NCBI GenBank assembly: GCA_963977065.1
Contig: CAXBNF010000010.1
Location: 28,371-92,370, forward strand
DNA length: 64,000 bases
Reading direction: 5' to 3'
Origin: Planktosalinus sp963977065
Lineage (GTDB): Bacteria > Bacteroidota > Bacteroidia > Flavobacteriales > Flavobacteriaceae
In this document: positions 9,958-18,398 of the stretch, piece by piece
Numbering within the stretch: position 1 is the first letter of the stretch
How the letters are laid out: each line of letters begins with the position of its first letter
Notes under the pieces: generated by a model
The model's database searches: none
What the model saw: the letters and a program-made list of their open reading frames with translations, nothing else
What the model was told of the DNA's origin: nothing
Position numbers and translations under genes: made by a program

Positions 9958-10173
9958 ATGCACAAAGCCATTATCTTACCTCTTGCTAAGCTAGACATTT
10001 CAGAAGCTGCAGCTTGGTATCAATCCAAACAAATAGGGCTTGGAAAACGATTTATTCAAGAGGTGCGTTCTACGGTTTTACACATTAGAAAAAATCCCAT
10101 TAACACATTTGATACATTACCCCCACCCGCGTATGTTGTATTTGTAATCCACTTTTTTCATCCCCAAAAATAA
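9958..10173 (+). pseudogene. RelE/ParE-family toxin, truncated near an IS element
   Basis: The first about 47 residues are typical of ParE/RelE toxins: MHKAIILPLAKLDISEAAAW, then YQSKQIGLGKRFIQEV and a helix ending HIRKNP. Full-length members are about 95-100 residues and continue with a strand-rich C-terminal half carrying the functional residues. Here the frame runs into unrelated sequence (INTFDTLPPPAYVVF) and then into the left end of the IS1-family element, stopping at residue 71. The toxin is therefore very likely dead, leaving an orphan antitoxin. The changed tail coincides with a roughly 35-bp sequence repeated at 38441-38473. Confidence 0.7.
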
Positions 10174-10856
10174 ATTTTCAAAACAGCGGTCAATACTGCC
10201 AAACTCCTGGAAAAACAAATGGACTTTCTGTTAAGTCTTTTCAAGTGGGTTCTTAAGGTGAGATTGTTTCTCTCTATGTGGTTTGTACCATAGCGTTTTA
10301 CTTTGTGAATGGTTTTTGAAATAAGGTAGCCGTAATTTTTCAATCCATCGGTAAAAATACAGTTTGCCTCGGCAAAACACAGGGTCTTTAAAACCACATT
10401 TAAGGTTTTGTTTGTCCTTGTCCCCACGCAAAAACTTACCACTTTTTTGTTTTCTCTTTCAAAAGCATACGCAACCCAAATCAATTTGTTTTTTCTTTTA
10501 ATAAAAGTCCTTATCTCATCCACTTCATAGGTTTTTCCTTTAGATATAACAGGTTGCGGAATATTTTGAGCTATGGCTGTTATACGTTTTAACAATGTGG
10601 TTGTTGAGATTTGTAGTACCCGTGCCGTACTTCTTATGCCCAAGCCTTCTTTGGTTAATGTAATGATTTGTTGGTTGATACTGGGTTGGTAAGCTTGGTA
10701 AGTATAATTGAAAATAAACTTTTTACCACATTTTTTACATTGATACCGCTGTTTTCCGTTTGGGGTTTTACCGGTTTTTATACAATTTTCACTCTTGCAA
10801 TAGTTACATTTTAGTTGAACACCAAATCTGAAACACGAGGTCGTATTTTGAGCCAT
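10158..10856 (-). CDS. IS1-family transposase (single open frame)
   Basis: The 232-residue protein has the IS1 layout. An N-terminal zinc finger (CNYCKSENC, then CKKC about 20 residues later, within the first 43 residues) is followed by a helix-turn-helix (GLGIRSTARVLQISTTTLLK, about residues 72-91) and a DDE catalytic domain with EVDEIRTF near 112, TDGLKNYGY near 170 and HIERNNLTLR near 193. Classical IS1 needs a frameshift to join InsA and InsB. Here both parts are in one continuous frame, as in many Bacteroidota relatives. The frame looks intact, so the element may still be active. Confidence 0.88.
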   Translation of the reverse strand: MAQNTTSCFRFGVQLKCNYCKSENCIKTGKTPNGKQRYQCKKCGKKFIFNYTYQAYQPSINQQIITLTKEGLGIRSTARVLQISTTTLLKRITAIAQNIPQPVISKGKTYEVDEIRTFIKRKNKLIWVAYAFERENKKVVSFCVGTRTNKTLNVVLKTLCFAEANCIFTDGLKNYGYLISKTIHKVKRYGTNHIERNNLTLRTHLKRLNRKSICFSRSLAVLTAVLKIYFWG

Positions 10857-10887
10857 TTCCTAGGTTTTAAAAGCTCCAAAAATAAAG

Positions 10888-10909
10888 AGAGTGGACGTAC
10901 ATCCACTCT
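10888..10909. terminator. hairpin upstream of the IS transposase, terminator-like in both directions
   Basis: AGAGTGGA and TCCACTCT form a perfect 8-bp stem with loop cgtaca, followed on the plus strand by a T run. It lies between the right IS end and the transposase start. Hairpins in this place in other IS elements block transcription or translation arriving from outside; a similar role here is inference. Confidence 0.55.
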
Positions 10910-11024
10910 TTTTATCATACTTTTGACTTCAAAAATACTGATTTTCAATAAATTTAGTTATAAATTTTCCTGTAACACCAAAAGTGATACATTACCTCTG
11001 TGTTTGAGCAAGCGGTCTTGGGGG

Positions 11025-11057
11025 GTGTAAAGACACTCAAATAAATTTATTTGTGCC
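11025..11057. repeat. second copy of the operator-like sequence, right of the IS element
   Basis: It matches 9641-9672 at about 29 of 33 positions and contains the perfect palindrome CAAATAAATTTATTTG. No rightward gene follows it (queG is convergent), so as a regulatory site it is orphaned. It may mark a lost second toxin-antitoxin operon or a duplicated segment. Just beyond it, gacctaacaggtttt is a short interrupted inverted repeat (acct-aac-aggt). Confidence 0.5.
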
Positions 11058-11107
11058 GAGACTCACAATACGTAAAGACCTAACAGGTTTTAAACTTACA
11101 AAAAACA

Positions 11108-12031
11108 TCAACCCTTTAAAAAGGAAACATTGCGCTGCAAGCCCTCAAGCTTGGTGCGTTTTACTGCCGATTTTTGAAATACTTTTTGAAACACGTCCCG
11201 GGTGATTTCTTCCCAGTCTTTTTTGGTCATAGAAAGGAGTTCGGGTTTGGGGTCAAATAAGGGCTCGTTGTGTTGTTTTGAAAAGCGGTTCCAGGGACAA
11301 ACATCCTGGCACACATCACATCCAAAAACCCAGTCGTCAAACCGGCCTTTTACATCGTTTGGGATTTCGTTTTTTAACTCGATGGTAAAATAAGAAATGC
11401 ATTTGCTGCCATCCACAACATAAGGTTCAACGATTGCTTGTGTGGGGCAAGCGTCTATACAGGCAGTGCAGGTGCCACAGTGGTCTGTGACCGGGCTGTC
11501 ATATTCCAACTCTAAATCTAGGATGAGTTCTGCAATAAAATAAAACGAACCCACTTGTTGTGTGAGTAGGTTGCTGTGTTTGCCTATCCAGCCGAGACCA
11601 CTTTTGGCAGCCCAGGCCTTATCAAGCACAGGAGCAGAATCTACAAACGCCCTGCCTTCAACTTCGCCAATTTCCTCTTGTATGAATTGCATCAACTGTT
11701 TTAATTTGTCTTTGATGACAAAATGGTAGTCGGTGCCATAAGCATATTTTGAGATTTTATAGGTGTCTTCTCTTTGCGTTTCTTTTGGGTAATAGTTCAA
11801 TAGCAAGGAAACCACACTTTTAGCTCCGGGAACCAGTTTGGTGGGATCGAGGCGTTTGTCAAAGTGGTTTTCCATATACTGCATCTCACCGTGCATATTT
11901 TGGTTCAACCATTTTTCCAAACGGGGTGCTTCCTCTTCTAAAAACCCGGCTTTACTAATGCCACAAGATAAGAATCCGAGACGCAAGGCTTCCGTTTTAA
12001 TGAGTTGGGTGTATGTTGATTTAAGTAACAA
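11108..12031 (-). CDS. queG: QueG, epoxyqueuosine reductase
   Basis: QueG reduces epoxyqueuosine to queuosine at the wobble base of certain tRNAs, using cobalamin and two 4Fe-4S clusters. The cluster ligands are visible as CGTCTACIDACP (about residue 186) and CDVCQDVCPW (about residue 240). The N-terminal half carries the family pattern MHGEMQYMENHFDKRLDP. Length is 307 residues, with no C-terminal HEAT-like extension. No ATG lies between the upstream in-frame stop and the conserved region. TTG at 12031 gives LLKSTYTQLIKTEALRLGF, which aligns with the usual N-terminus, so a TTG start is likely. It is followed on the same strand by no further gene before the IS patch. Confidence 0.93.
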   Translation of the reverse strand: MLLKSTYTQLIKTEALRLGFLSCGISKAGFLEEEAPRLEKWLNQNMHGEMQYMENHFDKRLDPTKLVPGAKSVVSLLLNYYPKETQREDTYKISKYAYGTDYHFVIKDKLKQLMQFIQEEIGEVEGRAFVDSAPVLDKAWAAKSGLGWIGKHSNLLTQQVGSFYFIAELILDLELEYDSPVTDHCGTCTACIDACPTQAIVEPYVVDGSKCISYFTIELKNEIPNDVKGRFDDWVFGCDVCQDVCPWNRFSKQHNEPLFDPKPELLSMTKKDWEEITRDVFQKVFQKSAVKRTKLEGLQRNVSFLKG

Positions 12032-12056
12032 TTTATATGCTATATCGATTTAATTG

Positions 12057-12085
12057 TCCCGCAGATGGCGCAGATTTTCGCCGAA
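12057..12085. repeat. short direct repeat of the cgcagat type between ruvB and queG
   Basis: The stretch reads tcccgcagatggcgcagattttcgc, with cgcagat repeated at a 9-bp step. Short elements of this kind are scattered in many Bacteroidota genomes. Its role is unknown, and it leaves no obvious terminator between ruvB and queG. Confidence 0.35.
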
Positions 12086-12112
12086 AAGTGATAAATATAG
12101 GATTGTAAAAAC

Positions 12113-13135
12113 CTAAAACAACCCCCCTTGGGTGGGTCCTTTTAGTTTTCCTAAATGTTTGTATGCGGCTTCAGTGACTTCGCGTCCTCTGGGGGTTCTC
12201 ATAATGAATCCTTGTTGAATAAGAAAGGGTTCATAGACTTCTTCTATGGTTTCTGCGCTTTCGCTCACAGCGGTAGCTAAAGTGGTAATTCCCACGGGGC
12301 CTCCTTTAAATTTGTCGATGATGGTAGTGAGGATCTTGTTGTCCATTTCGTCCAAGCCAAAGGCATCTACATGCAACGCTTCCAAAGCATATTTTGCGAT
12401 TTTAATATCGATGGCACCGTTGCCTTTTATTTGAGCAAAGTCTCTTACACGTCTTAGGAGGGCATTAGCAATACGGGGTGTTCCACGGCTTCTTCCTGCG
12501 ATTTCAATAGCGGCTTCCATACCAATTTTCACTTTAAGTATTTCTGCACTACGTTGTACAATGGTGGTTAAAAGTTCTGTGTTGTAGTATTGCAATCTGG
12601 AAGCAATTCCAAAACGGGCTCGCATGGGTGCTGTCAATAATCCGGAGCGTGTGGTGGCACCCACCAGCGTAAAGGGGTTTAGATTGATTTGTACCGTGCG
12701 CGCATTAGGTCCTGTTTCAATCATAATGTCAATTTTGTAATCTTCCATCGCAGAATAGAGGTATTCTTCTACTATGGGGCTCAATCGGTGAATTTCATCT
12801 ATGAACAAGACGTCTCTTTCTTCCAAATTGGTGAGCAGACCGGCAAGGTCTCCGGGCTTGTCTAGCACAGGCCCCGATGTAATTTTGATTCCAACTTCGA
12901 GTTCATTTGCAAGAATGTGTGCCAGCGTAGTTTTACCCAAACCGGGAGGACCATGAAAAAGCGTGTGGTCAAGTGCTTCTCCCCTGAGGTTTGCGGCCTG
13001 TACAAATATTTTCAGGTTTTCCAGCACCTGATCCTGGCCGGTAAAATCGTCAAAGGACAGTGGCCTTAATTTGCGTTCAATATCGAGTTCTTCAGGAGTG
13101 AAGTTTTCAGCTTTTGGGTCTAAGTTTTCGTTCAT
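12113..13135 (-). CDS. ruvB: RuvB, Holliday junction helicase motor
   Basis: RuvB is the AAA+ ATPase that drives branch migration with RuvA. The 340 residues are of normal length. The Walker A motif is GPPGLGKTTLAH (near residue 64) and Walker B is LFIDEIHRL (near residue 111). Sensor 1 is GATTRSGLL, and the C-terminal winged helix contains QQGFIMRTPRGR, which is highly conserved. The ATG start gives MNENLDPKAENFTPEELD. It lies downstream of an unrelated secreted-protein gene and upstream of queG on the same strand. Confidence 0.97.
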   Translation of the reverse strand: MNENLDPKAENFTPEELDIERKLRPLSFDDFTGQDQVLENLKIFVQAANLRGEALDHTLFHGPPGLGKTTLAHILANELEVGIKITSGPVLDKPGDLAGLLTNLEERDVLFIDEIHRLSPIVEEYLYSAMEDYKIDIMIETGPNARTVQINLNPFTLVGATTRSGLLTAPMRARFGIASRLQYYNTELLTTIVQRSAEILKVKIGMEAAIEIAGRSRGTPRIANALLRRVRDFAQIKGNGAIDIKIAKYALEALHVDAFGLDEMDNKILTTIIDKFKGGPVGITTLATAVSESAETIEEVYEPFLIQQGFIMRTPRGREVTEAAYKHLGKLKGPTQGGLF

Positions 13136-13169
13136 CTAAATTTTCATTTTTTACTATTGTATTAAATAG

Positions 13170-14708
13170 TTAATCTTCTATTTTAATTTTCACATACTGG
13201 ACATCTTTATTTTTAACCCCTGAAATAATTATTTCATTATCATCTGAAATACTTCCATATCTCACCTGATAATTTACATCTCTATCTTTTTGGTCAACAA
13301 TATTCTCATAGTCTATATCTCCGTCTTGATTAATGCGGATTACCATTAAATTTGCATTACTTCTACTAGATTGTAAAAATTCAATTCGATCTTTTCTCAG
13401 TTGTTTTACATTTTCAGAAGCATTGATAAATATATACATATCATTCTTAACATTTGTAGATATGTATGATAAAAAATCTAGGTTTCTACCCGATGTATTT
13501 TGACTTTTGTTAATGTTTCTTGACCACAAAAGCTCACCCGATTCTGATATTTTTGCAGCTATAATATCATTAAAATAAAATTTTGTTTCTTTAGCAGAAG
13601 GCGATGGACTATGTCTATATTCAATTGTCTTTTCATAATATTCTTCTGCATTTAAAAATATATTTCCGTCTTCATCCATAAAAACGGCACGAAACAATAT
13701 ATTTTTAGGTTCCTTTTCTTTTTCTTTTCCATATTTGTCCAAATAAAGCTGTTCAGAAAAATTTTGAAAGTAACTTGCATTTTCTTTGAAACTCTCTATG
13801 TCAATATTCATTCTGACTATTCCCCCAAAATGATTTATATTCTTATCAGAATAAAACCCCACACAAGCCATCTTTTCATTTGCCCTTACTATTGCCAGAT
13901 TATTTATAAACTTTTTATTATCGGTTAAAATTAATTTTTTTTGTTCATTCCTATTAATTTTAAACAAATGAAAAAAATCATTTCCATTAATTCTTTTTTC
14001 AATTGGCATAGGAAATTTTGTTAAAAGGTAAACAGTTTCGTTTTTTCCATCTATTTCCAAATCCAGAAATCTTCCTTTTTTAACCTCATCAGGAAATTCT
14101 ATAAATTTCTCAAACACTATTTCAAAATTTTCGTCAAACAAAAACAACTTATTGAGAAACACTGAAAGGTATTTTTTATCATCTGAAAAACTCACTGTAC
14201 TATTAAAATTTCCATGAACATTATAATCCTGTGAATAAAATGTATTGTGAATTTCAGCTGCTTTTAGCTCTTTTCGGGGTATAGATACTATTTTTTTCTC
14301 TTTAAAATCAAAATTCTTAATAGATGAACTAAAGACCGAAAAGTATAACTCCTTTGACTTATTCTCAAATCCCAAAACAACAATTTGTAATGCATTGTTT
14401 ATTACTGAAATAGCTTTGACCACTTTAGGGTTTCTGCCAGTAATTTTAAAGTCAAGGTTTGAGCTTTTTAATAAATTTAAATTTTCATCAAAATGTTCGA
14501 TAACATATCCTTGTGTAAAACCAAAAAGGCCACCTTTAATTGCCCTTAAAGTTACTAGCCCACCATTTCCATCAGATTCAGTAAATGCAAGTGCATCAGT
14601 TTTCTGATCTTCTTTAAACACATCGCTTTTTAAGACCTTTATGGGAAGTTCCTGTGCAAAAGTTATTAAAGTAAATAATAAAAGAGAAACTGAAAAAATA
14701 ATTTTCAT
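13170..14708 (-). CDS. unknown secreted protein, possibly a beta-propeller
   Basis: I do not recognise this family. The ATG at 14708 gives a clean signal peptide, MKIIFSVSLLLFTLITFAQ; the TTG one codon earlier is less likely. The mature part, about 490 residues, is rich in beta-strand and polar residues and has recurring phrases such as DEDGNIFLNAEEYYEK and SGELLWSRNINKS. These resemble repeated blades of secreted Bacteroidota propeller proteins, but I cannot count regular repeats by eye. It lacks the usual type 9 sorting tail and is probably periplasmic. Codon use is more AT-rich than in the neighbouring ruvB. It is the first leftward gene after the divergent region at 14.7-15.1 kb. Confidence 0.6.
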   Translation of the reverse strand: MKIIFSVSLLLFTLITFAQELPIKVLKSDVFKEDQKTDALAFTESDGNGGLVTLRAIKGGLFGFTQGYVIEHFDENLNLLKSSNLDFKITGRNPKVVKAISVINNALQIVVLGFENKSKELYFSVFSSSIKNFDFKEKKIVSIPRKELKAAEIHNTFYSQDYNVHGNFNSTVSFSDDKKYLSVFLNKLFLFDENFEIVFEKFIEFPDEVKKGRFLDLEIDGKNETVYLLTKFPMPIEKRINGNDFFHLFKINRNEQKKLILTDNKKFINNLAIVRANEKMACVGFYSDKNINHFGGIVRMNIDIESFKENASYFQNFSEQLYLDKYGKEKEKEPKNILFRAVFMDEDGNIFLNAEEYYEKTIEYRHSPSPSAKETKFYFNDIIAAKISESGELLWSRNINKSQNTSGRNLDFLSYISTNVKNDMYIFINASENVKQLRKDRIEFLQSSRSNANLMVIRINQDGDIDYENIVDQKDRDVNYQVRYGSISDDNEIIISGVKNKDVQYVKIKIED

Positions 14709-14839
14709 CAAGGAATATTCAATTAGTTATATTTAATACAAAATGTAAATATATATAAAGACAATGGATTCCGAAAGCTTTAGGGGTATATGGGTTTCTG
14801 GTTTTTACCATTTAGAGTTCAAATAAAATTAATTCAAAT

Positions 14840-15000
14840 AAAAAAACCACGCTTCCCCAAACGTGGTTTTCTTTGCTAATTAAATAAAATAAGATTTTTA
14901 ACTCATTTACACTACAAATGTACTCATGCTTTTTTGATTAACCGGCATCCAAAATGTCTTAAGCCATAGATATAACCTAAAGGTAAACTCAAGGGAATAT
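14840..15000 (-). ncRNA. candidate small RNA ending at a strong leftward terminator (5' end uncertain)
   Basis: This divergent intergenic region should not need a terminator, yet a 9-bp perfect stem (14843-14870) with seven T residues points leftward, and no protein gene lies upstream on that strand. The about 160-nt segment feeding it has no open frame. It holds a possible small stem (AUGC with GCAU around gccggttaatcaaaaaagc), and the sequence TACATTTG, which matches the TAnnTTTG promoter box, occurs at 14915-14922. A 6S-like RNA, which mimics an open promoter, is one possibility; I could not demonstrate the required long rod-like pairing. The rest of 14709-15076 shows only AT-rich promoter DNA and an inverted repeat, aaaagact with agtctttt, at 15011-15039. 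Confidence 0.4.
14843..14870 (-). terminator. intrinsic terminator in a divergent intergenic region
   Basis: AAAACCACG pairs with CGTGGTTTT across a 10-nt loop. Reading leftward the stem is followed by an uninterrupted T run; reading rightward the run is broken by a C. It therefore works best for a leftward transcript. Confidence 0.8.
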
Positions 15001-15076
15001 TTTCATAACAAAAAGACTCATTTTCTAAAAAAGTCTTTTAGTTTTTATAAATTTAGTTCGTTAAAACCGAGAATAC

Positions 15077-16459
15077 ATGGAAAGACGCACCTTTATAAAA
15101 GCCGGAGCTTTTGCCGGCTTTGGATCACTTGTAATGCCAAACACCCTTGCAGCAAGTTTATTAAACAATACAACAAACAAGGTGAGACTTGGGTTTATTG
15201 CTGTGGGTTTTAGGGGGCAATCACTCATCAAAGAAATGCTTAAACGCAATGATGTTGAATTGGTTGCTTTTGCAGACCCCGATCCAAGAATGATGGGAAT
15301 GGCTCAAAACTTACTAGTAGAAAAGGGACTTCCAAAGGCAATAGAATATGGAAATGGCGATTATGATTACAGAAACCTGCTTACGCGAAAAGACATCGAT
15401 GCCGTGATTATCGCTTCCCCCTGGGAATGGCATAAAATCCAAGGTGTGGAAGCCATGCGTGCCGGAAAAATTGTTGGTATGGAAGTAGCCGGTGCTATGA
15501 ATCTGGGAGAATGTTGGGAATACGTAAAAACCTATGAAGAAACCAAGTCGCCCATTATGGTTCTGGAAAATGTGTGTTACAGAAGGGATGTAATGGCCAT
15601 TCTCAATATGTTGAGGAAAGGTTATTTCGGCGAACTTGTACACGCTCAAGGGGGTTACCTTCACGATTTAAGAGGTGTATTATTCAATGATGGTGTGACG
15701 CCATACAATTCAGGTGTGCTTTTTGGCGAAAAAGGTTTTAGCGAAGCCAAATGGAGAACCAATCATTACCTAAATAGAAATGGCGAGCTTTATCCCACTC
15801 ATGGGCTGGGACCCGTAGGCGTCTATCTTAACATCAATAGAGGAAACCGCTTGTTGCGTTTGTCTTCCTTTGCTACAAAAGCAGTTGGTCTTAATCATTA
15901 TGTGAAAAATCACCCCAAAGGTGGACCTGAACATCCCAATGCCTCTTTAGATTTTAAACAAGGAGATGTGGTCACTACTCAAATTGCCTGTGCCAATGGT
16001 GAAACAATCTTACTCACCCACGACACCAGTTTACAACGACCCTATAATCTTGGGTTTAAACTTCAGGGTACAGATGGGATCTGGCAGGATTTTGGCTGGG
16101 GTGAATTTGACCAGGGATTTATTTACTTTGAGAGTAAAATGGAAAAATCCCATCGTTGGGACTCCACTCAAAACTGGATGGAAAACTATGATCATCCCTT
16201 GTGGAAAAAATTCTCTGAAGATGCTAAAAATTCCGGTCATGGTGGGATGGATTTCTTGCTATGCAACAGTTTTATAGAATGTATAAAACAAAATATTGAA
16301 TTCCCCCTTGACGTATATGACCTGGCCACCTGGTATGCCATCACTCCGCTGAGTGAGACATCTATTAAAAACAATGGAGCCGTTCAGGAAATTCCGGATT
16401 TTACAAAAGGGAAATGGAAGGATCGCACGCCCGTTTTTGGATTTAGTGATTCACATTAA
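15077..16459 (+). CDS. GH109-like Gfo/Idh/MocA oxidoreductase fold protein with Tat signal (probable alpha-N-acetylgalactosaminidase)
   Basis: The protein starts MERRTFIKAGAFAGFGSLVM, a twin-arginine signal. An NAD-binding Rossmann domain follows (KVRLGFIAVGFRGQS) and then the C-terminal domain of the Gfo/Idh/MocA fold. Several phrases match the GH109 glycosidase family rather than plain dehydrogenases: MVLENVCYRRDVMAILNM, GYLHDLR, YPTHGLGPVGVYLNINRG and THDTSLQRPYN. GH109 enzymes use enzyme-bound NAD to cleave alpha-linked N-acetylgalactosamine by an oxidation-elimination route. Length (460) fits. It is a single gene with a terminator right after it. Substrate specificity cannot be read from the sequence. 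Confidence 0.75.
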   Translation: MERRTFIKAGAFAGFGSLVMPNTLAASLLNNTTNKVRLGFIAVGFRGQSLIKEMLKRNDVELVAFADPDPRMMGMAQNLLVEKGLPKAIEYGNGDYDYRNLLTRKDIDAVIIASPWEWHKIQGVEAMRAGKIVGMEVAGAMNLGECWEYVKTYEETKSPIMVLENVCYRRDVMAILNMLRKGYFGELVHAQGGYLHDLRGVLFNDGVTPYNSGVLFGEKGFSEAKWRTNHYLNRNGELYPTHGLGPVGVYLNINRGNRLLRLSSFATKAVGLNHYVKNHPKGGPEHPNASLDFKQGDVVTTQIACANGETILLTHDTSLQRPYNLGFKLQGTDGIWQDFGWGEFDQGFIYFESKMEKSHRWDSTQNWMENYDHPLWKKFSEDAKNSGHGGMDFLLCNSFIECIKQNIEFPLDVYDLATWYAITPLSETSIKNNGAVQEIPDFTKGKWKDRTPVFGFSDSH

Positions 16460-16497
16460 GTGAAATGCTGTAGTTTTCTGAATATCACTTTTAAAAT

Positions 16498-16532
16498 AAA
16501 AATCCCCACTTTTACAAAAGTGGGGATTTTTA
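16498..16532. terminator. bidirectional terminator between the GH109 gene and coxA
   Basis: The arms aaaaatccccactttt and aaaagtggggattttt form a long perfect stem with a very short loop. It has A/T runs on both sides, so it serves both convergent transcripts. Confidence 0.92.
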
Positions 16533-16551
16533 TTTACTATTTTTTAAAACA

Positions 16552-18375
16552 TTAGTGATTCATTTCTTCCTCATCTTCCTGAAGGGGTATGTTTTGAGGA
16601 ACAAAATCTTGCCCGGCAATTACATAGTCATCTCCTGCTTTGTTAAGCTTACTATAGTCATAAGACCAACGGTAAACGTGAGGAATTGCACCGGGCCAGT
16701 TTCCGTGGATATGTTTTACGGGAGCTGTCCATTCTAATGTGTTTGATTTCCAGGGGTTTTGTGGTGCTTTTTTTCCGTAGAAAATAGAAGCTATAAAGTT
16801 GTATAAAAATACAAGTTGTACCGCTGCAGTTATGATGGCAAAAATGGTAATCACCACATTGATGTTTGCCAAATCATCAAAGTAAGGGAATGCTGTGTTT
16901 GTATAGTATCTTCTGGGAAGACCTGCCATACCAATAAAGTGCATTGGGAAAAAGATTCCGTATGCTCCTATAACTGTCACCCAAAAGTGAATATATCCCA
17001 GGTTTTTGTTCATCATTCGACCAAACATTCTTGGGAACCAGTGATACACCCCGGCAAACAATCCATAGAGTGCTGAAATTCCCATTACCAGGTGGAAGTG
17101 AGCTACTACAAAATAAGTATCGTGTACATTGATGTCCAAGGCGCTATCTCCCAAGATGATTCCCGTGAGTCCCCCGGATATAAAAGTAGAGACCAATCCT
17201 ATGGAAAACAACATTGCCGGATTGAGCTGCAAATTTCCTTTCCAAAGTGTGGTGATATAGTTAAATGCTTTTACTGCTGAGGGTATTGCAATTAATAAGG
17301 TTGTGAATGTAAATACAGACCCAAGAAACGGATTCATACCTGAAACAAACATATGGTGACCCCAAACAATTGTAGATAAGAATGCAATTGCTAAAATAGA
17401 AGCGACCATGGCCCTGTAACCAAAAATAGGTTTTCGGGAGTTTGTTGCTATAATTTCTGAAGTAATCCCCAGTGCGGGTAGTAAAACTATATAAACTTCA
17501 GGGTGTCCTAAAAACCAAAACAAGTGTTCAAACAATACAGGTGAACCCCCTTGATTGTGTAATACTTCACCTGCAATATAAATATCTGAAAGGAAAAAAG
17601 AGGTGCCAAAGCTTCTATCCATAATCAACATCAAAGCTGCTGAAAATAAAACAGGGAAAGAAACCACACCAATAATAGCAGTTACAAAAAATGCCCATAT
17701 TGTCAATGGAAGTCGGGTCATAGACATTCCTTTTGTTCTTAGGTTAATTACTGTTACAATATAGTTGAGTGAACCTAATAAAGAAGAAGCAATGAAAATA
17801 GCCATAGAAACAAGCCAAAGCGTCATCCCCGCTCCTGAACCAGGCATTGCTTGTGGTAAAGCACTAAGTGGCGGATAAATAGTCCAACCTGCAGCTGCAG
17901 GTCCTGCTTCTACAAACAATGACATAATCATAATAACACTCGACAGGAAGAACAACCAGTATGAAACCATATTCAGGAATCCCGAGGCCATATCCCTTGC
18001 ACCAATTTGCAACGGAATAAGCAGGTTACTGAAAGTACCGCTCAACCCGGCTGTTAGTACAAAAAATACCATGATGGTACCGTGTATTGTAACCAGTGCC
18101 AGATATACATTGGGATCCATAATTCCTTCTGCTCCCCATTTTCCTAAAAAGATTTCATAAACCGTAAATTGTTTATCAGGCCAGGCAAGTTGCAAACGGA
18201 ATAAGATAGACATTGCAATTCCAATAATTCCCATAAACAAACCAGTAATAAGGTATTGTTTAGAAATCATTTTATGGTCAATACTAAAAATGTATTTCGT
18301 TATAAAAGTGTCTTTGTGATGATGCCCGTGATCGTCGTGATGCTCTGCTGTATGGTTGTGTGCTTCTGTTGACAT
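16552..18375 (-). CDS. coxA: cytochrome c oxidase subunit I (A-type haem-copper oxidase)
   Basis: Catalytic subunit holding the low-spin haem and the haem a3-CuB site in about twelve membrane helices; it reduces oxygen to water and pumps protons. The CuB histidine and cross-linked tyrosine are in WFLGHPEVYIV, and its glutamate marks the A1 type. The two further CuB histidines are in WGHHMFVSG, and the haem ligands are in DTYFVVAHFHLVMG. The first 20 residues are unusually His-rich (HNHTAEHHDDHGHHH). At 607 residues it has a normal A1 length. It is the last gene of the act-cox operon, 23 bp after coxB. No subunit III gene is in the window. Confidence 0.97.
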   Translation of the reverse strand: MSTEAHNHTAEHHDDHGHHHKDTFITKYIFSIDHKMISKQYLITGLFMGIIGIAMSILFRLQLAWPDKQFTVYEIFLGKWGAEGIMDPNVYLALVTIHGTIMVFFVLTAGLSGTFSNLLIPLQIGARDMASGFLNMVSYWLFFLSSVIMIMSLFVEAGPAAAGWTIYPPLSALPQAMPGSGAGMTLWLVSMAIFIASSLLGSLNYIVTVINLRTKGMSMTRLPLTIWAFFVTAIIGVVSFPVLFSAALMLIMDRSFGTSFFLSDIYIAGEVLHNQGGSPVLFEHLFWFLGHPEVYIVLLPALGITSEIIATNSRKPIFGYRAMVASILAIAFLSTIVWGHHMFVSGMNPFLGSVFTFTTLLIAIPSAVKAFNYITTLWKGNLQLNPAMLFSIGLVSTFISGGLTGIILGDSALDINVHDTYFVVAHFHLVMGISALYGLFAGVYHWFPRMFGRMMNKNLGYIHFWVTVIGAYGIFFPMHFIGMAGLPRRYYTNTAFPYFDDLANINVVITIFAIITAAVQLVFLYNFIASIFYGKKAPQNPWKSNTLEWTAPVKHIHGNWPGAIPHVYRWSYDYSKLNKAGDDYVIAGQDFVPQNIPLQEDEEEMNH

Positions 18376-18398
18376 ATCTTAAATGGTATTCTTTAAAA

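Larger units (their letters stand above)
10144..10996 (-). mobile_element. IS1-family insertion sequence (ends approximate)
   Basis: The element carries one transposase gene (10158-10856) and a hairpin upstream of it. The right end read on the minus strand is GGTAATGTATCACTTTTGG. The best left-end match on the plus strand is GTAATCCACTTTTTTC, sharing GTAAT and CACTTTT with a 3-bp gap, so the inverted repeats are imperfect and the left boundary is uncertain. No clean target duplication is visible (gttgtattt versus tctgtgttt). The 12-mer tgatacattacc at the right end also occurs at 10110-10121 in direct orientation, so an older, similar end may lie just outside the left boundary. Confidence 0.55.
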
